A stretch of DNA of 64,000 bases from JAGWRI01 sp963728785 (GTDB lineage Bacteria; Gemmatimonadota; Gemmatimonadetes; Gemmatimonadales; Gemmatimonadaceae): assembly GCA_963728785.1 (NCBI GenBank), contig CAVSKV010000002.1, forward strand, positions 310,001-374,000, written 5' to 3'. Both the position numbers and the translations under genes were made by a program. Under the pieces are notes generated by a model that ran no database searches, was not told the DNA's origin, and was given only the letters and a program-made list of their open reading frames with translations. This document shows, one piece after another, positions 17,949 through 25,582 of this stretch (its first letter is position 1; each line of letters starts with the position of its first letter).

Positions 17949-18445
17949 ACGGCGTCTCCTCTCCTCAAGGTTGGGTGCCAAGGTGTCCTGCCTCGAACGG
18001 GGTGCGCCGTTGACCTCACCCCCAAAAATCGATAAGAACCGTTCCGGGTTTCAGCCACGCGATGGCGGGAGGGCCCGCCGCGAAACCGACGGTCTATGGA
18101 TCAGCGGGTTTGTCCGAATTGTCAAGGACCTCGATGCCGGCGGGGCATGGGCGGAGGTAATGCGCCGCGACGGTATCACCCGGGACTGCTGCAATCAGGA
18201 TTACTGGATCATACCCGAGAATTTGCACTTTGCGCAGCCTGCGACACGGCCGCGCGCAGGTGCCGGCCGCGCACCCGTTGTTCGGCGTCGTGGGCGGCCA
18301 CGGATCTTCAAGCATCTTCGCTACACCCCACACGGGCTCGGTGTCACTGCTGGTGGCCTGCTGTGCACCCCGGTTCGTAAGGCAGTTCAGAATCGCCCAT
18401 CGTGATGCAACGCGTCTCACCGATTCGGGCACTCAGCAATGGCGT
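17949..18445. other. intergenic region without a convincing gene
   Basis: About 500 bp. Short frames exist on both strands, but none has a ribosome binding site, a signal or a recognisable motif. A CPNC pair and a later CAAC pair appear in one + frame (18096-18380), but without surrounding fold-like sequence. I see no RNA gene. Confidence 0.5.
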
Positions 18446-18997
18446 TCACGATTCTTCGAGGGCGAAACGAAGCGCCCATACTAGCCCGAGCGCGACGAGC
18501 AGCGTCCCTGAGGCGAAGAGCAGGCCGACCCCCGGCATGGGCGGACCCCAGACTAGCGTGGAAAGGCCGGATGTGGCCGCTAGCGACGCGGCCCACGCCG
18601 CGCGGACTCGACGCGCTGAACGCCGCCACCGGAAGCAGGTGGCCACAACCAGCAGGCTCAGGAGACCGCATGCCATCTGAATGGCAGTCTCAATCTGCTG
18701 CCCTGGCGCTACGGACCGCGGGAGTTGCCTTAGCGCTCCAGCGATTAACCCCCACGCGACCGCGACGACACTCAGTAGGGCGACAACGAGTAATCCGCGC
18801 CGAACGATGAGCCGGTAATTCAACGAACCCCCTGCCAGATCTGACCCCCGCCGCCGTGCTTCGGCTAACTCGTGAACAGCATCCCGAGGTACATTCGGGT
18901 CAAGCAGGCGTCCAATGCAAGCCCGACGGCGGTACGCGGGGCGTGTGAGGTCGAGGCAGTGAGGCTGGTGCGCGAGCGCCCCTGAGTAACACTTCAT
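18446..18997 (-). CDS. small multi-pass membrane protein
   Basis: 183 residues. The N-terminal 65 residues are polar (DPNVPRDAVHELAEARRRG), then come four hydrophobic helices: LLVVALLSVVAVAWGLIAGAL, IQMACGLLSLLVVATCF, VRAAWAASLAATSGLSTLVW and LLFASGTLLVALGLVWAL. No family is recognised. The start is uncertain because several alternative codons are in frame and none has a strong binding site. It is the last chromosomal gene before the island. Confidence 0.5.
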   Translation of the reverse strand: MKCYSGALAHQPHCLDLTRPAYRRRACIGRLLDPNVPRDAVHELAEARRRGSDLAGGSLNYRLIVRRGLLVVALLSVVAVAWGLIAGALRQLPRSVAPGQQIETAIQMACGLLSLLVVATCFRWRRSARRVRAAWAASLAATSGLSTLVWGPPMPGVGLLFASGTLLVALGLVWALRFALEES

Positions 18998-19127
18998 AAT
19001 CGCCGCCGCCCAACCCGACCCGCACGGAGGTCGAAGTTGCTGAATACTTGCTACTCCGCGCCGGGTTTCAGCGGGTTTTGCTTAGCAAGTCAACACTCTC
19101 TCAGGCGCCGGGACCAATCGAACAGCA

Positions 19128-19163
19128 CAAGCGCCGCAACGGCCTAAGCCGCTGCGGCGCTTG
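19128..19163 (-). terminator. hairpin downstream of displaced tRNA-Ile 3' half
   Basis: Perfect 11-bp arms (CAAGCGCCGCA at 19128-19138 and TGCGGCGCTTG at 19153-19163) with a 14-base loop. It lies just downstream of the displaced tRNA 3' half in the direction of tRNA transcription, so it was probably the tRNA's original terminator before the island arrived. There is no T run. Confidence 0.55.
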
Positions 19164-19207
19164 CACTTGTCGAATGATCATTGCCCGGCGGATCCGGATC
19201 GATGGAG

Positions 19208-19250
19208 TGGGCCTGAGAGGAGTTGAACCTCTGACCTCACGCTTATCAGG
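19208..19250 (-). pseudogene. tRNA-Ile 3' half displaced by island insertion (attL)
   Basis: Read on the minus strand this is the anticodon arm (CTGATAAGCG), T arm (AGAGG TTCAACT CCTCT, a perfect 5-bp stem) and 3' acceptor CAGGCCCA of a tRNA-Ile. There is no D arm or 5' acceptor. It aligns base for base with 38273-38315 of the intact tRNA. The T stem differs by paired compensatory changes, so both are tRNA-derived. Positions 19233-19250 (18 bp) are identical to 38298-38315 and mark the crossover. Confidence 0.85.
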
Positions 19251-19294
19251 GGCCTATAAGCGATATCGAATAACGGCAGGATACCAGTAAGTTA

Positions 19295-19374
19295 TTGACG
19301 GACAGCGCGATCTGTCGGAACCTGCCGGAGGCGATGCCGGGCGACGCCGCAATGAACGGACAGGGGAACGGACA
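19295..19374 (+). repeat. putative integrase arm-type sites, left end
   Basis: Three related nonamers lie here: GACGGACAG near 19297, GAACGGACA at 19354 and GAACGGACA at 19366. The stretch 19352-19374 (23 bp, two nonamers 12 bp apart) is identical to 38172-38194 at the other end. Repeated sites flanking a core are typical of tyrosine-recombinase arm-binding sites; this role is inferred. Confidence 0.55.
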
Positions 19375-19654
19375 CTAGGCTACAGTCAGTTCCCTCGAGA
19401 CTGGGCCGTAGGTACACTGCGGCCGTTCGGTCCGGAGCGCCGGCGGGGCCACCGCAATAACCCCCGGCCAGGCCACGTCCGTCGAGCCGGATGCATCACG
19501 GGCGGGCGGTCGCAGCCGCGGGGGCGCCCGAAGTGCGCGGTCAGGCCCGTCACATCCCCGCCCCAGCATATACTGACCGCAGTGTGCAGCGAAAGACGAC
19601 GCCGACTCCTTTGTTAGCAGTTGCTCAAGGTCCTCTGGCGCAACGAGAAGCAGC

Positions 19655-19687
19655 GCCTAATAATGGGAATGGGATTCCTGATTAGGC
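19655..19687. other. short palindrome
   Basis: GCCTAAT at 19655-19661 and ATTAGGC at 19681-19687 are perfect arms, with GGGAAT/ATTCC pairing further inside. There is no T run, so an operator is as likely as a terminator. The surrounding 19251-19693 otherwise shows no gene. Confidence 0.35.
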
Positions 19688-19693
19688 TGACCA

Positions 19694-20576
19694 ATGATTG
19701 CATTGATGAAGACTCACATTTCACGAACGTCGCAGGTTAGTCAGCGGTATACAGCCACCCGGCCCCCTCTTTACCCAAATTCAATGTTGGAAGCCTCTAC
19801 GAAACCGGACATCGCTCTCTCCCGCGGCCTGATGATCAATCACGGCGGGACCTTTACGCTCTCGAACATACGCCTTACGATCGGCCCGGACGGTGTATCG
19901 GCAGAGGCGCCCACTGTCACCATCGCGATCGCTGTCACTCCGTTCTGGCTTGAGATATCGCCGTAGCGCACGTTCGAACTGCTGCGAACGAGCATCGTCG
20001 TGTAGTCGAGGCGTCCCGGGCTGAAGACAACGAGACCGTGAGCGACGCCATGGAAGCGGAGTGCAAAGCGTCAATGCAAGCAATCGTTGCTGCAGCCTGT
20101 GCCTTAGAGCCTTCTATGCGGCGGTCAAAGAACGGGTGTCGCTTCCCGAGCCGCTGTCCTCTCAATGGCGAAAGAACAAGACAGCTCGCTATACGCAAAT
20201 ACCCGAAGTCTTTCGGCGGTCTTGCGAGGTTAGGCGCAAGTCGACTACCACGTTACGATTGGCATTGAAGGAGGTCTTCACGTCTCGAGATGCCGCTGTT
20301 CATCCTCCGGCGGCGGCGCGACAACCGGCATTCTATCCTGAGCTCGGCCTGAGCACCGAGTGGCGCTTCGTCGCCTTTCGTTCGTATAACGCGCTTACGG
20401 CAACCGGAGCTGCGCTCAGCCTTATTTCGCAGCTCGCTGCGATGCCCAAGAGCAAGTATTTGGCATTGCCACCGTATTGCGAAAGCGCCTTAAAAGGCAT
20501 TCAGCCGATCCTCGATCAATGGCAAAGCGAATACTCGGGGTTACTGAAATCATGTTCACTCCGCTACACGGTATAG
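19694..20576 (+). pseudogene. frameshifted gene, HEPN-like motif near C-terminus
   Basis: Three frames join into one plausible protein of about 290 residues. Segment A (19694-19966) ends TVTIAIAVTPFWLEI. Segment B (19954 to about 20109) reads AVAHVRTAANEHRRVVEASR and ends IVAAACALE. Segment C (about 20109-20576) continues AFYAAVKERVSLPEPLSSQW. A single missing base near 19958 and another near 20109 explain both shifts. Segment C has VFTSRDAAVHPP, an R-x4-H motif seen in HEPN-type proteins, then LSTEWRFVAFRSYNA. I do not recognise a named family. The stop lies at the left edge of an attC-like site. Confidence 0.55.
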
Positions 20577-20669
20577 CGATCGTTGGAGCTTACGGTCGAT
20601 CTAAGGTTGGCGTATGCTTCGCATGCGCTCTTGTTTCAATCGCGCGCGCAGCTCAACTCGGCGTTAGGT
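20571..20669 (+). repeat. attC-like recombination site 1 (degenerate)
   Basis: The right box GTTAGGT (20663-20669) matches the R' consensus GTTRRRY. The left box GTATAGC (20571-20577) is a degenerate R''. Inside, GTTGgAGCT near 20581 pairs with AGCTCAAC near 20650, with one extrahelical G, as in L''/L' boxes. The stop of the upstream broken gene falls in the left box, and the next gene starts 36 bp past the right box, which is the layout of an integron cassette. Confidence 0.45.
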
Positions 20670-20705
20670 AACCGCAACACCACAATGTGAGTATTCAAGG
20701 GCACC

Positions 20706-23354
20706 ATGCCACCTGAAGCCACGGGAATGGGAACGCGAGGCGCACGGTTCTTCCGGTGCGCACTGCAGGTCAATCCGTACGCATACCTCAAGCGTCACTC
20801 GCGCCCAACTGCCTTTGCTAACGAGGCAGACTATAACGCGGCGCTCGTTTCCGCTCTCGTCGCGTCCGGCATCGAAGTGATTTGCGTTACGGACCACTAC
20901 CGCATCAAGGATTCGCTGGGGCTGTGCGCAGCCGCACGCGCTCAAAGCCTTCATGTTTTTCATGGCTTCGAAGCCGTCTCAAAGGACGGAGTGCATTTCC
21001 TCTGCATCTTCGACGACACGGTTCGCCCGGAGATACTCGAGCGCATTATCGGTGAGTGTGGCGTCCGGGACGAATCTTCGCCCTCCCCCAATGGATCACT
21101 TGACTCGCTTGCGCTGCTGGCCCGCGCACGTGACTGGAACGCTGTGATTATCGCCGCGCATGCCTCGTCACCGGGCGGACTTCTGAGTACGCTTAGCGGG
21201 CAAGCCCGCATTCAGGTGTGGACCGACGAGCACCTACTCGCTTGCAGCCTTCCAGGGCCCGCGGAGGATGCGCCGCGGGACCATCGCGATATCGTATTGA
21301 ACGTTGACGCAGCCCATAGGCGGCCCAAGCCAATCGCCGTTCTCAATGCTCAAGATCTCGACGACCCAGGCGATGTCGGCGCTCCGTCAAAGTCCTGCCT
21401 GATCAAGATGACGACACCATCGGTCGAGGCTTTGCGGCAGGCGTTTCTCGATGCCGATTCTCGCATTCGCCTCCTTTCCGACCCCATCCCGGAGGTCCCC
21501 TACGAGATCGCTTCTCTGAGCTGGGAGGGCGGGTTCCTCGATGGTGTTTCACTCGGGCTAAGCCCACACATGAACTGTCTGATTGGTGGTCGCGGGACCG
21601 GGAAGTCAACGGTAGTGGAGTCGATTCGGGCACTCTTCTCGCTTCCACCGTTAGGGCCCGAAGCCCGAAAGCGTCACGACGCAGTGGTCAAGAACGTGAT
21701 ACGCCCTGGTACCAAGCTGGTCGCCACAGTGGTGGTCAACAAGCCGCTCCTGACACAGTATAGCGTTGAGTTGATCCTTCCAGGCGCACCGGTAGTGCGG
21801 AACTCGGAGGGAGAGAGATCGCAGATTGCATCGTCTGACCTGATACCCGGGCTTGAAGTCTACGGCCAGCACGAGATCTCGGAACTGGCGAGCGATCCGA
21901 GAGCGCTGACAGGAGTGCTTGCGCGCTTTCTCGACCCCTCGGACAGCGACGAGACTGTGCTGAGGACGGTCCGTCGCGACCTCGACTCATCACATACTAC
22001 AATTCTCTCCCTCGAGAAACGTGCCCGCGAGCTCGACGAGCGGGTTTCGACACTTCCACGCCTGGAGGAGCAGCTGAAGCGCTTTGAGGAAGCAGGGTTC
22101 AGTGCGCACCTCAAGGAGCAAACGGCCGTGATTAACGAAGAGGCGGAACTAGACGAGGCGGCCTCTCTTCTCGAGCCGTTGGAAAGCGTTCACGGGCAGT
22201 TGGCTGAGCTCTTACCGATTGCTGATGAGGAACTCAGTTTCACCGCCCTTGCGGAGTCGCCCCTCTCCGCGGACATACCTGTGCTCCAGCGGGCGCTGGG
22301 TCAGCTGAGCGAGGCCGCAAGCACGGCTGCAGACGCTCTTCAGGACGCGCTTGGTAAGGCGGGGAGCACCTTTGCCGCGGTTCGCGGCCGTCATGCATTA
22401 CGGCGGAAAGAAGTCGAGAAGCGTACTCAGTCGTTACTACGGAGTCTGGGCTCGGGGAGCACCGATGGGCAGGAGTACTTGCGCACTAAGAGCCGAATCA
22501 ACGAGTTGGTGCCTTTGAGAACCGAACTTCAGAAGTGCGGCGATCAACTCGCGGTCGCTCGGAAGAGGCGGCAGGAGCTCCTCACAACACTTGAGGGGGT
22601 CCGTGCAAAGCAGTTCCGCGCACTTGAGAAAGCTGCCAAGCGTGTTACCAAGAAGCTCAATGATGCTGCGCGTGTTACAGTGCAATTCCACGGCGAGCGA
22701 AGCCCTCTCGAAGACATCCTACGGCGCGTCGGCGGTCGGATGGCGGAGGCAATTGCAGCATTTGAGAGCCACGACGCGCTGACGCCTCTCACCCTCGTCT
22801 CGAAGATTCGTGAGGGTGCGGCGGCGCTCAGAACAACGTACCAGCTGCCAGCCGCCGCGGCGGAGCGCCTGTCTCAGGCGGACACTGATATCATCATGGA
22901 TTTGGAGCAGCTTGAGCTTGATCATACCACGAAGATCGACCTGAATGTTGCCGCGCCCGGGGCAGATCCTGTGTGGAAGTGCCTAGAGGACTTATCTTCT
23001 GGTCAAAGGGCCACGGCGGTCCTCCTCCTGCTTCTCTTGGAGAGCACCGCTCCGCTCGTGATCGATCAACCGGAGGACGATCTCGACAATCGATTCATTT
23101 TCGATACGATCGTTCCCCGAATGCGTTCAGAGAAGCATTCGCGTCAGCTCATTTTCGCAACGCACAATGCCAACATTCCGGTTCTCGGTGACGCAGAACT
23201 CATAGCCGGCTTTCAAGCGGCCGGAGACAAAGGTTCGGTGGATCCTGAACACATCGGCGCGTTGGACCGCCCGACAGTTAAGGCTCTAGTCGAGCAAGTG
23301 CTGGAGGGTGGTCGCGAGGCGTTCGAGTTGCGCAGGCGGAAATACCGCTACTAG
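20706..23354 (+). CDS. TrlF-type PHP-domain / SMC-like ATPase
   Basis: 882 residues. The N-terminal third is PHP-like: GIEVICVTDHYRIKDS (62-66 TDHYR), VFHGFEA (His86, Glu89) and IIAAHASSPGG (His152). An ABC/SMC-type ATPase follows: Walker A GGRGTGKST (294-302), a long charged coiled coil (about 400-740), signature LSSGQ (763-767), Walker B LVIDQPEDD (784-792) and switch His820 in FATHNANI. This is the TrlF architecture, found often in defence islands; the PHP part may be a nuclease or phosphoesterase gated by the ATPase. An alternative start is ATG at 20727. It stands alone, with no partner gene. Confidence 0.8.
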   Translation: MPPEATGMGTRGARFFRCALQVNPYAYLKRHSRPTAFANEADYNAALVSALVASGIEVICVTDHYRIKDSLGLCAAARAQSLHVFHGFEAVSKDGVHFLCIFDDTVRPEILERIIGECGVRDESSPSPNGSLDSLALLARARDWNAVIIAAHASSPGGLLSTLSGQARIQVWTDEHLLACSLPGPAEDAPRDHRDIVLNVDAAHRRPKPIAVLNAQDLDDPGDVGAPSKSCLIKMTTPSVEALRQAFLDADSRIRLLSDPIPEVPYEIASLSWEGGFLDGVSLGLSPHMNCLIGGRGTGKSTVVESIRALFSLPPLGPEARKRHDAVVKNVIRPGTKLVATVVVNKPLLTQYSVELILPGAPVVRNSEGERSQIASSDLIPGLEVYGQHEISELASDPRALTGVLARFLDPSDSDETVLRTVRRDLDSSHTTILSLEKRARELDERVSTLPRLEEQLKRFEEAGFSAHLKEQTAVINEEAELDEAASLLEPLESVHGQLAELLPIADEELSFTALAESPLSADIPVLQRALGQLSEAASTAADALQDALGKAGSTFAAVRGRHALRRKEVEKRTQSLLRSLGSGSTDGQEYLRTKSRINELVPLRTELQKCGDQLAVARKRRQELLTTLEGVRAKQFRALEKAAKRVTKKLNDAARVTVQFHGERSPLEDILRRVGGRMAEAIAAFESHDALTPLTLVSKIREGAAALRTTYQLPAAAAERLSQADTDIIMDLEQLELDHTTKIDLNVAAPGADPVWKCLEDLSSGQRATAVLLLLLLESTAPLVIDQPEDDLDNRFIFDTIVPRMRSEKHSRQLIFATHNANIPVLGDAELIAGFQAAGDKGSVDPEHIGALDRPTVKALVEQVLEGGREAFELRRRKYRY

Positions 23355-23358
23355 CGCT

Positions 23359-23491
23359 TCGCAACGACGGTCGGTGCCGATGGCCAGCCACGGCGGTGCG
23401 AGTGCGCCGGCTGCTCCTTCATAAGCACAGTCCGCCGCGGCCGTGTTCCCCGCACTTATCGAATTGGCCACGGCACAACCTGACGTTAGCC
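23359..23491 (+). repeat. attC-like recombination site 2 (degenerate)
   Basis: Left box TCGCAAC (23359-23365) and right box GTTAGCC (23485-23491) face each other. Next to them GTGCCGaTGGCCA pairs with TGGCCACGGCAC, with one extrahelical A, over 12 bp. Both boxes deviate from the R consensus. The site begins just after the TrlF stop codon. Called from pairing geometry, not from consensus alone. Confidence 0.4.
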
Positions 23492-23499
23492 GGTGCCGC

Positions 23500-23781
23500 A
23501 TCCCGCATTTCGTGAGGCCCCTTACGTTGATCACGGCAGGCCCCAAGTGCCTCACGAAATGGCGTCCAGAGCATGATTCAGTGGCGTCGGATTGGGAACA
23601 GCGAGAACTTGGAGCGCCCCTCGCCTTGGAAATTGATAATCGGCGAGGCAAAGCGCTTCCGCTCGTGCTCTGCCCTTGCACGATTCCGGCGCTGCTGACA
23701 GTCAAGGCGTGCGCGGATCTTCGCGATCCGAATAGATATAGAGAAGAGTTCGACCGCTTGGTGCTCTCACGGACGCGTTGA
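23500..23781 (+). pseudogene. TIR-domain C-terminal fragment
   Basis: In the + frame ending at 23781, LTKWRPEHDSVASDWEQREL and then ALPLVLCPCTIPALLTVKAC and ADLRDPNRYREEFDRLV match the second half of bacterial TIR domains (an xWxxxE helix, a VIPVLL strand, then a 'pxxLxxxxxxDfR' tail). The first half of the domain with the catalytic region is absent. A 13-bp inverted repeat (CATTTCGTGAGGC at 23506-23518 and its complement at 23549-23561) lies where the domain is broken. TIR domains in defence cleave NAD; this piece cannot. Confidence 0.5.
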
Positions 23782-23869
23782 ATTGCGGTCTGCTGGCATG
23801 CCGGGGCGCCCTGGCTGCCACACGCGAAACGCCCGGACGGGCGCGAGTGGCCGTGGCGAAGCGCCGACC

Positions 23870-23975
23870 TAACGATGCCATTTTGCGGCCGGCGCTGCCT
23901 GTGGAAGCGGTCGATTCGCCGCGCTCGCAGGCTGTGCGTACTATGACGCCGCAGCGGATCGATTGAGCGTTAGGT
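23870..23975 (+). repeat. attC-like recombination site 3 (R boxes only)
   Basis: ACCTAACG just after 23870 and CGTTAGGT ending near 23975 are perfect 8-bp inverted boxes that match the attC R''/R' consensus, with about 90 bp between them. The inner L boxes are poorly conserved. It follows the TIR fragment and precedes the DUF5343 gene by about 60 bp, in the same orientation as sites 1 and 2. Confidence 0.35.
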
Positions 23976-24034
23976 GGTTTTGGTAAACGGGATCCCACAT
24001 ATTGGAGCGGCATTCTAAAGAACGAGGGACGACT

Positions 24035-24724
24035 ATGGCAACCAAGAAGAGAAGCCGAGCAAGACCGGCCAGCGACGAGAAGCAGAACAAGACCGCGCCA
24101 AAGTATCCTCCGTATGTCAATGCATACGGCGCGATCGCGAAACTGTTCGAGGAAATCAGTAAAGCATCAGTCCCTCCGAAGTTCACGCAAGACTATATGG
24201 AGTCGGTGCTCGGCATGAAGTCATCAAGCCACCGAGCCCTCGTTCCCCTACTAAAGAAACTTGGCTTTCTCGACGTCGCGAACGTCCCGACAGAGGCCTA
24301 CAAGTCGTATCGTGACGCTTCTCAAGCAAAGCGCATCATGGCGGAGAGAATGCGAGCGGCATATTCCGATCTGTTCAAGGCCAACGAGTATGCGCAGACC
24401 CTTTCCAAAGACCAGCTGAGCGCCAAACTCAAGACGCTGACTGGCGCCGCGGGCAATGATCCCTACATACCAGCAGTCGTCGCTACGTTCCAAGAACTTC
24501 GGAAGCTCTCGGACTTCGAGGCGGAGGCCGGCGAAGCCTCCGAGGCGGGCGGAAACGAGGAGCCTAATATCGAATCCGGCGATAGTCGTGCGGGCGGTCG
24601 CGGAGCACCTCTGCCCCTTGGCATGTCGTACACGATTAACCTAAATTTGCCGGCGACTACTGACATCGACGTCTTCAACGCAATTTTCAAGAGCCTCAGG
24701 GAGCACCTCATACGTGACGCGTAA
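24035..24724 (+). CDS. DUF5343 domain protein
   Basis: 229 residues; ATG at 24035 follows GAGGGA. A Lys/Arg-rich start is followed by the DUF5343 pattern YPPYVNAYGAIAKLFEEISK, VPPKFTQDYMESVLGMKSSS, LVPLLKKLGFLDVANVPTEA and YKSYRDASQAKRIMAERMR, which resembles a winged-helix fold. A linker rich in Glu/Gly leads to a C-terminal strand segment (GMSYTINLNLPATTDIDVFN). The end overlaps the HEPN gene by 11 bp, so they are co-translated. The family has no firm function; a regulator or adaptor of the HEPN partner is my inference. Confidence 0.78.
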   Translation: MATKKRSRARPASDEKQNKTAPKYPPYVNAYGAIAKLFEEISKASVPPKFTQDYMESVLGMKSSSHRALVPLLKKLGFLDVANVPTEAYKSYRDASQAKRIMAERMRAAYSDLFKANEYAQTLSKDQLSAKLKTLTGAAGNDPYIPAVVATFQELRKLSDFEAEAGEASEAGGNEEPNIESGDSRAGGRGAPLPLGMSYTINLNLPATTDIDVFNAIFKSLREHLIRDA

Positions 24725-25301
24725 GGCGACTTCACTGGACCGACTCCGCCTTTTCGGGATGCGGAACTTGATGTTGGAGGCAGACCTCGCCGCGCTCGAA
24801 GGCTCCGGTGTCGACATTGGCCACTCGGCAACGATTAGGCAGGACGAGCTAGTCGATCCGGACCTATTTGAGGCAGACATCCGCCAGTCGGCTCGGCGCA
24901 TGGCGGAGTTTTATGTTCTCTATTTCAGCCTCGAGAACAGTATCCGGCGCTTGATCTCCGGTCGCCTTGCGGAGAAGCACGGACTCGACTGGTGGAATCA
25001 GCACGTTCCGCCGGGAGTGCGTAGCCAAGTCGCTGACAAGCAAAAGCGAGAAAAGGACTCACCAATGTCGATACGATCCGACGATCCGTTGACGTACACA
25101 AATTTTGGTGAGCTTATCGACATCATGAATGCCAACTGGCTTGATTTCGCAGACACTCTTCGGAGTCAGAAGGCGGCGCAACAGATTCTAGGACAGTTCA
25201 ACCAAATCAGAAACACTATTGCACACAGTGTTGAGCTCAGCGAAGACGAGGTCTTGCGCTTCCAGCTACTGATTCGCGACTGGTTTCGGATAAGCGGCTA
25301 G
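24714..25301 (+). CDS. Swt1-family HEPN protein
   Basis: 195 residues, GTG start inside the end of the DUF5343 gene. The C-terminal domain is HEPN of the Swt1 type: YVLYFSLENSIRRLISGRL, LDWWNQHVPPGVR, NFGELIDIMNANWLDF and the catalytic-type motif QIRNTIAHS (Arg166, Asn167, His171). HEPN proteins with an intact R-x4-6-H motif are usually metal-independent RNases and common toxins in phage defence and toxin-antitoxin pairs. The N-terminal 50 residues (LMLEADLAALEGSGVDIGHS) are of unknown role. 25302-25582 behind it shows no further gene. Confidence 0.8.
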   Translation: MTRKATSLDRLRLFGMRNLMLEADLAALEGSGVDIGHSATIRQDELVDPDLFEADIRQSARRMAEFYVLYFSLENSIRRLISGRLAEKHGLDWWNQHVPPGVRSQVADKQKREKDSPMSIRSDDPLTYTNFGELIDIMNANWLDFADTLRSQKAAQQILGQFNQIRNTIAHSVELSEDEVLRFQLLIRDWFRISG

Positions 25302-25582
25302 GTTGCGCTTTGCGGTCCAGTAAGACAGGGTGTTGGGTGTGGTGACGCCGTGCTCCGCGGTCGTGACAAACAATCGCTGTGGCCGGTGACGGCGTCGTGC
25401 TGAACACGTGCCGCGTCTACCTAAGCTCGCTCGCCACGTGGGGGCGTTGGACTGGGACTAGGACTGCGGTCGGCTTCAGAACAAAGGAGGAACCCGTCAC
25501 CCCACTGGGGCGGCGCAACTGCCAATGTTCTTCGATCGATGAGGGACCAAGACGGCCATTGGGATCACGGCGCTAAACTCCG

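Noticed and set aside
18096..18380. Plus-strand frame with CPNC and CAAC pairs, possible zinc ribbon
   Set aside because: No supporting fold sequence and no ribosome binding site; Cys pairs can arise by chance.
20229..20240. GTTAGGC inside the broken HEPN-like gene as another attC box
   Set aside because: No matching left box and it lies within coding sequence.
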